Source: Chryseobacterium mucoviscidosis (GTDB taxonomy: Bacteria; Bacteroidota; Bacteroidia; Flavobacteriales; Weeksellaceae). From it: DNA of 64,000 nucleotides. A program made the position numbers and the translations under genes. Below are positions 9,441 through 16,330 of this stretch, in pieces; within the stretch, counting starts at the first letter, position 1, and every line of letters starts with the position of its first letter. Under the pieces are notes generated by a model that was given only the letters and a program-made list of their open reading frames with translations, ran no database searches and was not told the DNA's origin. Location of the stretch: the NCBI RefSeq assembly GCF_002177115.1, contig NZ_MVAG01000088.1, positions 1 through 64,000 of the forward strand, given 5' to 3'.

Positions 9441-9525
9441 TTATATTGTATTTTAACTGCAGCCCGACTTTTTTGTGACACAAAAAAAGCTGGTGCGGAA
9501 GTTGATTAGCTGCCTGAATATAATA

Positions 9526-11151
9526 TTAATTGATAAATAGTTTAAAAATTAACCTTGCAATGATAAGAATTGTTAAGAATATGTACCAAAATTTCTTTTC
9601 AGAATCAGATTTTCCTTGTCTTATGATAAATAAACCTACAAATGTTAATAGACCATTCAAAATAATTAATTCTACCCCGATTCTGTAATCCGTATACGTT
9701 GTTACCAGATAATTGATAATGTACGTTGCTACCGGAGCTAAAATCGTTACCGCCAAAATTGAATATTTCCTTGAAATCTGAAACTTTGTGAAAATTCCGA
9801 AGGCGAAAAGTCCTAAAAGCGGTCCGTAAGTATATCCTGCAATCTCCATGATGAGGTAAACAATCGATTTGTCATTCAAAGCTTTAAAGACCATAATCAG
9901 AATAAAGAAAATGATCGTGAACGTTAAATGAACCTTCATACGAAGTTGTTTTTTCTCTTTCTCCGTTTTGTTTTTATCTTCATTAAGATTTAAAAGATCT
10001 ACGCAATACGAACTCGTAATGGCAGTTAAAGCGCCATCCGCAGAAGGAAATAATGCCGAAATTAATCCGATAATGAAGATAACAGAAATGATCATCGGGA
10101 AATGCCCCTGAAGCGATAAAGCGGGAAACAGATCGTCTCCCATAATATTTTTAATGTTACCCGCAGAATCTTTGAACCCGAAAATATTGGTAACGGTTTC
10201 TCCGTCTATTTTTCCATATTCTGCACCGTTCTGCAAAGCAAAAAGATAAAGAAGACCACCTAGAAACAGGAATGCAAGATTCACAAAAAGCAGCGTTCCT
10301 GCGAAAGTGAGCATATTTTTCTTCGAATTTTTAAGATTATCCACAGAGATATTTTTCTGCATCATTTCCTGATCCAGTCCTGTCATCGCAATCGTAATGA
10401 AAATTCCCCCTAAAATCGTTTTCAGGAAAAATGTTTTGGAATTCGGATCAAAATTGATGAAGTGGGTATAATTTTTCTGTTCTAAAATCGTATATGCCTC
10501 GCCTAATGATAAATTTAAATGGGATAAAATATAAACGATACAGGCAATGAGACTGATAATCATGAATGAAGTCTGTAAAGTATCGGTAATCACAATTGTT
10601 TTTACACCGCCTTCAAACGTATATAAAAGCACCATTAACAGCAGAACTAAAGCGGTAACCCAGAAAGGAACGCCCAAACCTTCCAGAAGGAAAATCTGAA
10701 GAACGTTGACCACTAAATATAACCTTGCCGTTGCACCAATTGCCCTTGAAATAATAAAAAATATTGACCCGATCTTATGTGCTTCAACATTGAATCTTTT
10801 GCCTAAATACGTATAAATTGAGGTGAGGTTCATTTTGTAATACAGCGGAAGAAGAATTGCGGCAACAATAAAATATCCGATGAAAAAGCCTATCACCATC
10901 ATATAATATTCGAATCCGCCGTAGATGTATTCAGTTCCCGTCATTTTCCCGACTGTTCCGGGAACGGAAATAAATGTTACTCCGCTTAAGCTGGTTCCGA
11001 TCATTCCGAAAGCAACAAGCCACCATTTACTTTTTTTATTCCCGATAAAAAACGACTGATTATCAGAATTTCGGCTTGTAAAATAAGAAATAACCAAAAG
11101 TCCGATGAAATAGATAAAAACAAACAGCAAAAGAACAGTTCCGGAATTCAT
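9526..11151 (-). CDS. Sodium:solute symporter (SSS family)
   Basis: A 541-residue polytopic protein with about 13-14 hydrophobic segments, matching the SSS/SLC5 family that couples Na+ influx to uptake of sugars, amino acids, sialic acid or similar solutes. Typical features are YFTSRNSDNQSFFIGNKKS between the first two helices, GMIGTSLSGVTFISVPG in the unwound first core helix, and the TVITDTLQT-like segment in the middle. The substrate cannot be assigned from sequence. It is a single transcription unit separated from the GNAT gene upstream by a terminator; the cytoplasmic loop around LNEDKNKTEKEKKQL is strongly charged. Confidence 0.9.
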   Translation of the reverse strand: MNSGTVLLLFVFIYFIGLLVISYFTSRNSDNQSFFIGNKKSKWWLVAFGMIGTSLSGVTFISVPGTVGKMTGTEYIYGGFEYYMMVIGFFIGYFIVAAILLPLYYKMNLTSIYTYLGKRFNVEAHKIGSIFFIISRAIGATARLYLVVNVLQIFLLEGLGVPFWVTALVLLLMVLLYTFEGGVKTIVITDTLQTSFMIISLIACIVYILSHLNLSLGEAYTILEQKNYTHFINFDPNSKTFFLKTILGGIFITIAMTGLDQEMMQKNISVDNLKNSKKNMLTFAGTLLFVNLAFLFLGGLLYLFALQNGAEYGKIDGETVTNIFGFKDSAGNIKNIMGDDLFPALSLQGHFPMIISVIFIIGLISALFPSADGALTAITSSYCVDLLNLNEDKNKTEKEKKQLRMKVHLTFTIIFFILIMVFKALNDKSIVYLIMEIAGYTYGPLLGLFAFGIFTKFQISRKYSILAVTILAPVATYIINYLVTTYTDYRIGVELIILNGLLTFVGLFIIRQGKSDSEKKFWYIFLTILIIARLIFKLFIN

Positions 11152-11205
11152 GCTTTAATTTAAATTTTAGCAAATATAGTTTTTTTCTGTTCTGCCTAAA
11201 AAGAA

Positions 11206-11237
11206 AAAACCTTCAGGATATATTTCCGGAAGGTTTT
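11206..11237 (-). terminator. Terminator of the pirin-GNAT operon
   Basis: AAAACCTTC and GAAGGTTTT arms with a 14-base loop, flanked by A runs on the plus strand (T runs on the minus strand). It lies between the GNAT stop codon and the symporter start. Confidence 0.75.
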
Positions 11238-11304
11238 ATATGTAATGTTGAAGTTAAGGCTGAGAACTCAGAAGCTCAAACTTAACGTCAACCTTAGCCT
11301 AAAA

Positions 11305-11604
11305 CTAAGCCTGTGTCTTATTTACCAGAACATCCTGAAGTTCTTCATGCTTCTGGAAAGTAGCCTTTGCAAAAGGACAAAGCGGAATAATTGTTTTTCC
11401 GTTCTTTCTTGCAAAATCTACTGCCGCAAGAAGCATTTCTTTCCCAACGCCTTTTCCGTTGTATGCTTCTTCAACTTCTGTGTGATCGATGATGAATCTT
11501 TCTTCTCCAGCCCAGGTGTATGTCATTAATCCTGCATGGTTTCCGTCTATGAATGCTTCAAAATTTCCGTGTTTCGGATCGTTGGTTTGTTTTACTTCAA
11601 TCAT
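11305..11604 (-). CDS. Small GNAT-like acetyltransferase domain protein (YjdJ/NATD1 type)
   Basis: A 99-residue single-domain protein of the Acetyltransf_CG type (GNAT superfamily), related to E. coli YjdJ and human NATD1. The acetyl-CoA pyrophosphate loop is visible as YNGKGVGKEML (about 48-58), preceded by a FIIDHTEV beta-strand. Substrate is unknown. It is the last gene of a compact operon, one base after the OsmC stop codon. In E. coli, YjdJ and YjdI (both represented here) are also neighbours, which supports a shared though undefined role. Confidence 0.88.
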   Translation of the reverse strand: MIEVKQTNDPKHGNFEAFIDGNHAGLMTYTWAGEERFIIDHTEVEEAYNGKGVGKEMLLAAVDFARKNGKTIIPLCPFAKATFQKHEELQDVLVNKTQA

Positions 11605-11605
11605 A

Positions 11606-12004
11606 TTATGAAAATTTGGTTAGTATTTCTATATCGTTTGTAAGAATTTTATGAATCGGACACGCATCTGCTATGGCGTGAAGTCTTTTCAGTTGTTCAT
11701 CATCAAGATTTGTGCCTTCAAAGCTGATGTCTCTTTTGAAAATGGCTCTTTTCGTTAAAGGAAAATTTTCCAGTTCCACTTCAACATTTATTTTTTCTAC
11801 GTTCCATTCTTTTCGGTCGATGTACATTCTCAAGGTTGCCGCTGTGCAGCTTGCGAGGGAAGTGGCAAGAATTTCAAAAGGATTGAAGCCTTTGTTTCCG
11901 CCGCCTTTGTCTACAGGTTCATCTGTAATCAGCGTGTTTTCTCCCGCAACAACTTCGGTGTAGTATTTTTCTGTTCCCAGACTTGCTTTTACTGTGATTG
12001 CCAT
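11606..12004 (-). CDS. OsmC/Ohr family peroxiredoxin-like protein
   Basis: A 132-residue OsmC-fold protein. The two conserved cysteines are seen at C53 (LATSLASCTAATLRM) and C115 (AIADACPIHKIL), the pair that reduces organic hydroperoxides in Ohr and OsmC. The GFNPFEILATSLASC signature places it in the YhfA/OsmC branch rather than Ohr itself. It starts on a TAATG overlap with the upstream YjdI-like gene and is followed one base later by the GNAT gene, so it is expressed with them. Likely role: detoxification of organic peroxides. Confidence 0.92.
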   Translation of the reverse strand: MAITVKASLGTEKYYTEVVAGENTLITDEPVDKGGGNKGFNPFEILATSLASCTAATLRMYIDRKEWNVEKINVEVELENFPLTKRAIFKRDISFEGTNLDDEQLKRLHAIADACPIHKILTNDIEILTKFS

Positions 12005-12222
12005 TATTTTTCTTTATTGAATTGATAACTCAGTGCTCCTGAAGGACACAGGTCGATTTGGTTTTTAAGTTCTTCTGCGGTTGCATTTTCAGGTTTCAGC
12101 CACGGTCTTTCTTTCGGGTTATACACTTTCGGAAGTGTTTTTACACAAACGGCGGCGTGGATGCACTTTTTGGGTTGCCAGAGCACGGTAATCTCTCCGT
12201 TTACATATTCGTGTGTTTCCAT
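12004..12222 (-). CDS. YjdI-like (4Fe-4S) mono-cluster protein
   Basis: A 72-residue protein of the Fer4_19 family. Cysteines are at C20, C26 (KKCIHAAVCVKTL) and C59 (DLCPSGAL); the CPSGAL ending is the family hallmark. Only three cysteines are present, so a fourth ligand (perhaps His22) or a different cluster would be needed. Its stop overlaps the OsmC start (TAATG). Functionally uncharacterised, probably an electron carrier or sensor for the redox module around it. Confidence 0.88.
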   Translation of the reverse strand: METHEYVNGEITVLWQPKKCIHAAVCVKTLPKVYNPKERPWLKPENATAEELKNQIDLCPSGALSYQFNKEK

Positions 12223-12223
12223 A

Positions 12224-12802
12224 TCAATTTTCGTTTAAAGTTTTTTCTATTCGTCTGTCCGGAATCAGCCAGAGCAAAGCAACCGTATAATATAGTGCTA
12301 CTGCAATATAAGGATAAATAAATGAAACAATAATTCCTGAAACATAAAGCACAATGGATGCATTTTCCTTAAAACGGGAAGCGATGGCCTGTTTCAGCTT
12401 AGAGCTTTCCCCTTCGGATTTTATGATCGCATTTTCCAGAATCGTATAGGCAATCGCACAAAGTACCAGTCCGAATCCGTAAGTGGCTACGGGATTTTTG
12501 GCAAAATGTGTTTCTCCGATCCATTCCGTTGCAAAAGGCATTAATGAAAGCCAGAACAGCAGATGAAGGTTTGCCCAGAGAACTTTTCCGTTTACTTTTT
12601 TCACTGCCTGAAAAAGGTGATGATGATTGTTCCAGTAAATACCTACATACAGAAAGCTGAAAATATACGCCAGAAATTTCGGGATAAGCGGTTTCAGGCT
12701 TTGCCATTCGTTTCCTTCCGGAACTTTTAGTTCCAGTACCATAATCGTGATGATGATCGCAAGAACCCCGTCACTGAAGGCTTCTAATCTTCCTTTGGTC
12801 AT
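12224..12802 (-). CDS. TMEM175-family potassium channel-like protein
   Basis: A 192-residue membrane protein with six hydrophobic segments, matching the bacterial TMEM175 family (DUF1211), which form tetrameric K+ channels lacking the classical TVGYG filter. The diagnostic FSDGVLAIIITIMVLELK in the first helix is present (residues about 9-26), as is the N-terminal TKGRLEAFSDG. The ATG overlaps the upstream reductase stop (TAATG), and the YjdI-like gene starts one base after its stop. Its place in a redox-stress operon hints at a role in ion balance during stress. Confidence 0.88.
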   Translation of the reverse strand: MTKGRLEAFSDGVLAIIITIMVLELKVPEGNEWQSLKPLIPKFLAYIFSFLYVGIYWNNHHHLFQAVKKVNGKVLWANLHLLFWLSLMPFATEWIGETHFAKNPVATYGFGLVLCAIAYTILENAIIKSEGESSKLKQAIASRFKENASIVLYVSGIIVSFIYPYIAVALYYTVALLWLIPDRRIEKTLNEN

Positions 12803-13338
12803 TATTTGCGGATCGTATTTTTGAAATTTTCCACTTTACTGTTCAGCTCTTTCAGCATTTCAGGATTAATGACACCGCTTTCCAGATCAAAATTTTCATA
12901 AAATTTAGGAAGCGAGAAAGTTTCTTTGATATCCGCTCCGAAATTCGGGAAAAACGTCTTTGCTGTGTTCATCACATTTCCGCCGCCGTAACCTCCCGGA
13001 GAAGTAGACATCAGAAACATCGGCTTGTCCTGAAAAACCTTCACGTTGATTCTTGAAGCCCAGTCGAAAACGTTTTTAAAAGCGGCGCTGTACGATCTGT
13101 TGTGTTCTGCTAGCGAACAGATAATAACATCACATTCTTCTATCGCTTTCAAAAAGTGGTGTGCTTCTTCCGGAAAACCTTTCTTTTCACGGTCTACGGA
13201 AAAAACAGGCATATCAAAATCATTCAGATCAATCAGATTGATTTCTTCATCTTTAAAATCTTTTAGAACGAATTTTACAAGTTCCCTGTTGATGGAAGTG
13301 GAAGAGGAGCTTCCTGCAAATGCTAATATTTTCATCAT
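12802..13338 (-). CDS. NAD(P)H-dependent FMN reductase / flavodoxin-fold oxidoreductase
   Basis: A 178-residue flavodoxin-like protein of the NADPH-dependent FMN reductase family. The phosphate-binding loop AGSSSSTSINRELV is at residues 7-20, and the SLAEHNRSYSAAFKNVFDW stretch and the SPGGYGGGNV loop bind the flavin isoalloxazine. Such enzymes reduce quinones, azo compounds or chromate at the expense of NAD(P)H. The start has two adjacent ATGs; either is possible. Second gene of the operon, 18 bases after pirin. Confidence 0.9.
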   Translation of the reverse strand: MMKILAFAGSSSSTSINRELVKFVLKDFKDEEINLIDLNDFDMPVFSVDREKKGFPEEAHHFLKAIEECDVIICSLAEHNRSYSAAFKNVFDWASRINVKVFQDKPMFLMSTSPGGYGGGNVMNTAKTFFPNFGADIKETFSLPKFYENFDLESGVINPEMLKELNSKVENFKNTIRK

Positions 13339-13356
13339 GTATGATTTAAAATTGAA

Positions 13357-14259
13357 TTACGGTTTTCTGTTTAAAATAGCTTTCGGAAGCGGGACATATT
13401 CGTTTTCATCTCCCGGAACCAAAGGAAAAGCATCGTGGTTCTGGTCGTGCCAGTTCACTTTTGCCTGATCGATCAGTTCTTTTTCGGAATTTACAAAATT
13501 CCAGAATATAAACCGCTCTTCTTCAAATGGTTCGCCACCGAAAAGATAAACCGTTCCGTTTTCGCTCATGTCAAATTCGCAGAGTTGGGTGTTTTTGGCA
13601 ATCATCAGTTGTTTAGATCCGTAAGAATTTCCGTCAGTAGAAACAGTTCCGTCCAGAACGTACATGGCAGCTTCTCCGTAAAGATCTTTCCCAATGCTGA
13701 TCTTTTTTGCCTCTTTGGTTTTAATTTCAATAAAAAACAGCTTGCTGTGAACCGGAACCGGCGATTTTTTTCCAAAAGCTTCTCCTGCAATTAATTTATA
13801 CTGAATTCCGTCTTCCTCCCAAACCGGAATTTCATCTGCTTCAATGTGGTGAAATGTGGGTTCAGACTGTTCCAGATGTTTCGGAAGTCCTACCCAGATC
13901 TGGAATCCGTGAAGTCTTTTATCAGAATGTCGTAGGTATTCCGGAGTTCTTTCGGAGTGTACCACACCTTTTCCGGCAGTCATCCAGTTTACGGCTCCCG
14001 GTTTTATTTCCAGAGCGCTTCCGATGCTGTCTCTGTGAAAAATAGATCCTTCCAGAAGATACGTTAATGTTGAAAGCCCGATGTGCGGATGCGGCGGAAC
14101 ATCCAGATTCTGATAATCTTTTAAGTCGGATGGTCCCATATGATCGATAAAAACGAAAGGTCCGACTGCTCTTTTTTCACGGAAAGGCAATAATCTTCCG
14201 ACCAGAAAGTTTCCGATGTCCGCAGATTTTTCTTCTATAATAAGTCCGATGTTTGACAT
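13357..14259 (-). CDS. Pirin family protein (first copy)
   Basis: A 300-residue bicupin of the pirin family. The metal ligands of the N-terminal cupin are visible: H57 and H59 in PPHPHIGLSTLTY, H101 and E103 in GVVHSERTP. Pirins bind Fe or similar metals; bacterial members can act as quercetin 2,3-dioxygenases or as regulators by protein contact. It heads the six-gene stress operon ending with the GNAT gene. Compared with the second copy at 15.0-15.9 kb the conserved core is similar but the sequences are clearly diverged, so this is an old paralogue pair rather than a recent duplication. Confidence 0.93.
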   Translation of the reverse strand: MSNIGLIIEEKSADIGNFLVGRLLPFREKRAVGPFVFIDHMGPSDLKDYQNLDVPPHPHIGLSTLTYLLEGSIFHRDSIGSALEIKPGAVNWMTAGKGVVHSERTPEYLRHSDKRLHGFQIWVGLPKHLEQSEPTFHHIEADEIPVWEEDGIQYKLIAGEAFGKKSPVPVHSKLFFIEIKTKEAKKISIGKDLYGEAAMYVLDGTVSTDGNSYGSKQLMIAKNTQLCEFDMSENGTVYLFGGEPFEEERFIFWNFVNSEKELIDQAKVNWHDQNHDAFPLVPGDENEYVPLPKAILNRKP

Positions 14260-14334
14260 GATGCGCGTGATTTATTTGTATTAATTTTTAATTTAATTTT
14301 GAATTCTTAAATGAGGACTTTTGAGGTTGAATGT

Positions 14335-14919
14335 TTATAGATTCCCATAAACTACGATTTCTTCTGCGAATCTCAGTTTGGAATTGAACCATTTAATCAG
14401 ATTCCGTAAAAATAATTCTTCATCCGCTGTTTCTACAGGTAATCTTGCGATCTGATTTACAATTTTTCTCATCGTTTCATTTTTATATCGGTTATGACCT
14501 GTGATGTCAAACGTTTCAGAATCGGCAGCTTTAAAAATATCAATTACATAATCGAAATCTTTAGATTGAATGAAAATCCCCCTGTCTGTTGGGATGTAAT
14601 ATTTTTCCAGACTGCTGTTTTCAGCCCATAATATAAATCCTATTTTATGAATTTGCTGATTTGGTGTTGCTGTAAGATATAAGATTTTTTCCTGAATTTT
14701 TTTCATGGCTTTCTCTTCATCATGCTTACAGATATGGTAATATTTTTTTGCAGTTTTATCATCACATTCAGTTAATCTGCATATCGTATTAATTTTGTTG
14801 CGATGAAATTCCTGTATACTTAATTCTACATCATTATTGTTTCTCTTCAGGAGTTTTTGGGCTGAATGTAAAGGAATGTTTATTCTGTTTCTCAGTTCTT
14901 TAATCGTATTAGTTTCCAT
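14335..14919 (-). CDS. Hypothetical protein with an EF-Ts/UBA-like N-terminus
   Basis: A 194-residue soluble protein. Residues 5-40 (TIKELRNRINIPLHSAQKLL, then RNNNDVELSIQEF) resemble the UBA/TS-N three-helix fold of elongation factor Ts and NAC (compare IKELRE...GAGMMDCKKAL...GDIEKAI in EF-Ts). A second helical repeat follows, with ICRLTECDDKTAKKYYHICKHDEEKAMKKI. The C-terminal 110 residues are not recognised. It lies alone between the two pirin genes with no overlap to either. The fold assignment is my inference from pattern only; function unknown. Confidence 0.7.
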   Translation of the reverse strand: METNTIKELRNRINIPLHSAQKLLKRNNNDVELSIQEFHRNKINTICRLTECDDKTAKKYYHICKHDEEKAMKKIQEKILYLTATPNQQIHKIGFILWAENSSLEKYYIPTDRGIFIQSKDFDYVIDIFKAADSETFDITGHNRYKNETMRKIVNQIARLPVETADEELFLRNLIKWFNSKLRFAEEIVVYGNL

Positions 14920-15032
14920 GTTTTATTTAATGGCTTGAAATAATTAGTAAATTATCCGGATATTTTCCGAACCATCGTCTAAATATATAAAATTAAGAAA
15001 AAGAACAGCTTGATGATGATTTTTAATTAAAA

Positions 15033-15908
15033 TTAATCTGCAAGATAACCGAATCTCCCTAAATTGAAATCTTCAAAAGCCTGCATAATTTCTTCTCTGG
15101 AATTCATTACAAAAGGTCCGTGAGGAAAGATAGGCTCATTTAAAGGCATTCCGCTGATGATTAAAACGATTGAGTCTTCTTTTGCTTCTACCGTAAAATT
15201 TTCTCCTTCATTTTGAAACAAAACGAGATGATTAAGTGGTGTTTTTTCTTCATTATTAATGACAATACTTCCTTCAATCACCAATGCAGCAGTATTGAAA
15301 TTTTCCGGAAAGCTGAATGCTGCTTTTCCACCATTTTTCAGTTTTGCATTCATCATGTGAACCGGACTGAAGGTAAAAGCGGGACCTTTCTGATTTTGAA
15401 ATTCTCCGGCAATCACTTCAATATGTCCGTTTTCTCCAAGATCCACTTTCGTCATATCCGAATTTTTAATTGTCTGATATTTCGGACAGCTCATTTTATA
15501 AACCGACGGAAGATTTACCCAAAGCTGAACCATCTGGAAAATTCCGCCTTCTTTTGCCCATTCTTTTTCATGATATTCTTTGTGAAGAACACCTTTTGCG
15601 GCAGTCATCCACTGTACATCGCCCTCACCGATAATTCCGCCACCTCCTGCGCTGTCATGGTGCTGCACTTTTCCTTTATACGCTATGGTTACAGTCTCAA
15701 AACCTCGGTGCGGATGAACGCCCACTCCTCGAGGCCGATCTGTTCCGTTAAAGTGAAATTTTGAATTGTAATCGAGCATTATGAATGGATCCATCCTTTT
15801 CATATCCAATCCCTGAACGCCCGGAATAAAATTATGAACCCTAAAACCGTCGCCCACAAAATGCGCAGGTTTCGGAGATACTATTTTTTCTATTTTTTTA
15901 GTTGCCAT
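15033..15908 (-). CDS. Pirin family protein (second copy)
   Basis: A 291-residue pirin. Metal ligands of the N-terminal cupin: H65 and H67 (GVHPHRGFETVT), H109 and E111 (GVLHKEYHEKE). The N-terminal Lys-rich segment and the glycine-rich HDSAGGGGIIGEGD loop are typical of the YhhW/quercetinase-like group. Transcribed alone from a promoter with a clear -7 box. Possible roles are flavonoid oxygenation or redox-dependent regulation; the sequence does not decide. Confidence 0.93.
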   Translation of the reverse strand: MATKKIEKIVSPKPAHFVGDGFRVHNFIPGVQGLDMKRMDPFIMLDYNSKFHFNGTDRPRGVGVHPHRGFETVTIAYKGKVQHHDSAGGGGIIGEGDVQWMTAAKGVLHKEYHEKEWAKEGGIFQMVQLWVNLPSVYKMSCPKYQTIKNSDMTKVDLGENGHIEVIAGEFQNQKGPAFTFSPVHMMNAKLKNGGKAAFSFPENFNTAALVIEGSIVINNEEKTPLNHLVLFQNEGENFTVEAKEDSIVLIISGMPLNEPIFPHGPFVMNSREEIMQAFEDFNLGRFGYLAD

Positions 15909-15928
15909 AATATGGTTGTATTGTGAAG

Positions 15929-15936
15929 CAAAGGTA
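15929..15936 (-). promoter_or_regulatory. -7 promoter element of the second pirin gene
   Basis: TACCTTTG on the minus strand fits TAnnTTTG and lies 20 bases before the ATG. No convincing -33 box at the expected spacing. Confidence 0.5.
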
Positions 15937-16050
15937 TCTTAAGCAAAAATCCTGTACATTGATCTGTGTTAATAAGGGTGATTGATTGATGATTAATGAT
16001 TGATGATTGCGCTGAGCGGATTTTTTCAGTTTTTTATTTGGGATTTAAAA

Positions 16051-16108
16051 AATTCCACTCCTTTGGAGGGGTGGCGAAAATTTCGAAGAAATTTTTGACG
16101 GGGTGGTT
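16051..16108. repeat. CTCCTTTGGAGGGGTGG-type dispersed repeat
   Basis: The block starts AATTCCACTCCTTTGGAGGG, continues through GAAAATTTCGAAGAAATTTT and ends GACGGGGTGGTT. It has two internal palindromic parts (ACTCC/GGAGGGGT and AAATTTC-GAA-GAAATTT). From memory, very similar blocks are scattered between genes in Flavobacteriia genomes; within this window I see one copy. Confidence 0.55.
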
Positions 16109-16176
16109 CCAGAAATAAAACTGTAATTTCCTGTTGAATAAATGTACTCCACAATTTCAGAGCTCATTGAGAGGTA

Positions 16177-16263
16177 TGTCTGAGCTCTTTTTTTGGATTC
16201 GGCGGCTGCTAAGCAGCCGCCGAATCCAAAAAAAGCGAGTAGCGAAAGCTGCAAAAAACTCCT
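16177..16263 (-). repeat. Variable-hairpin repeat, copy A
   Basis: Read on the minus strand: AGGAGTTTTTTGCAGC, then TTTCGCTACTCGC, then a perfect 24-bp hairpin with a one-base centre (arms 16187-16210 and 16212-16235, core GGATTCGGCGGCTGCT), then AGAGCTCAGACA. The flanks match copy B at 25,789-25,878 almost base for base, whereas the hairpin core is different. An extra AGAGCTCA/TGAGCTCT inverted pair (16159-16166, 16181-16188) adjoins it. It lies downstream of the MFS gene stop, on the same strand. Confidence 0.8.
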
Positions 16264-16330
16264 GAAATCAATGAACAATTGATTTTTTCTTTGCCTAAAC
16301 TAGGAAATCGACAAATCGGTTTATTTTTTA

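Larger units (their letters stand above)
15909..16330. other. Gene-free region holding two different repeat elements
   Basis: These 422 bases contain the pirin promoter, a short run of GATTGATGATT words (about 15,968-16,008), a repeat of the GGAGGGGTGG type (16,051-16,108) and copy A of the variable-hairpin repeat (16,177-16,263). A translated frame across it (16,045-16,278, minus) is made entirely of repeat sequence and is not a gene. Confidence 0.75.

Noticed and set aside
16045-16278. Open frame of 77 codons (minus), apparently with a signal-like start
   Set aside because: It lies entirely across two repeat elements; its RSFLQLSLLAF stretch is the translation of the variable-hairpin repeat flank.
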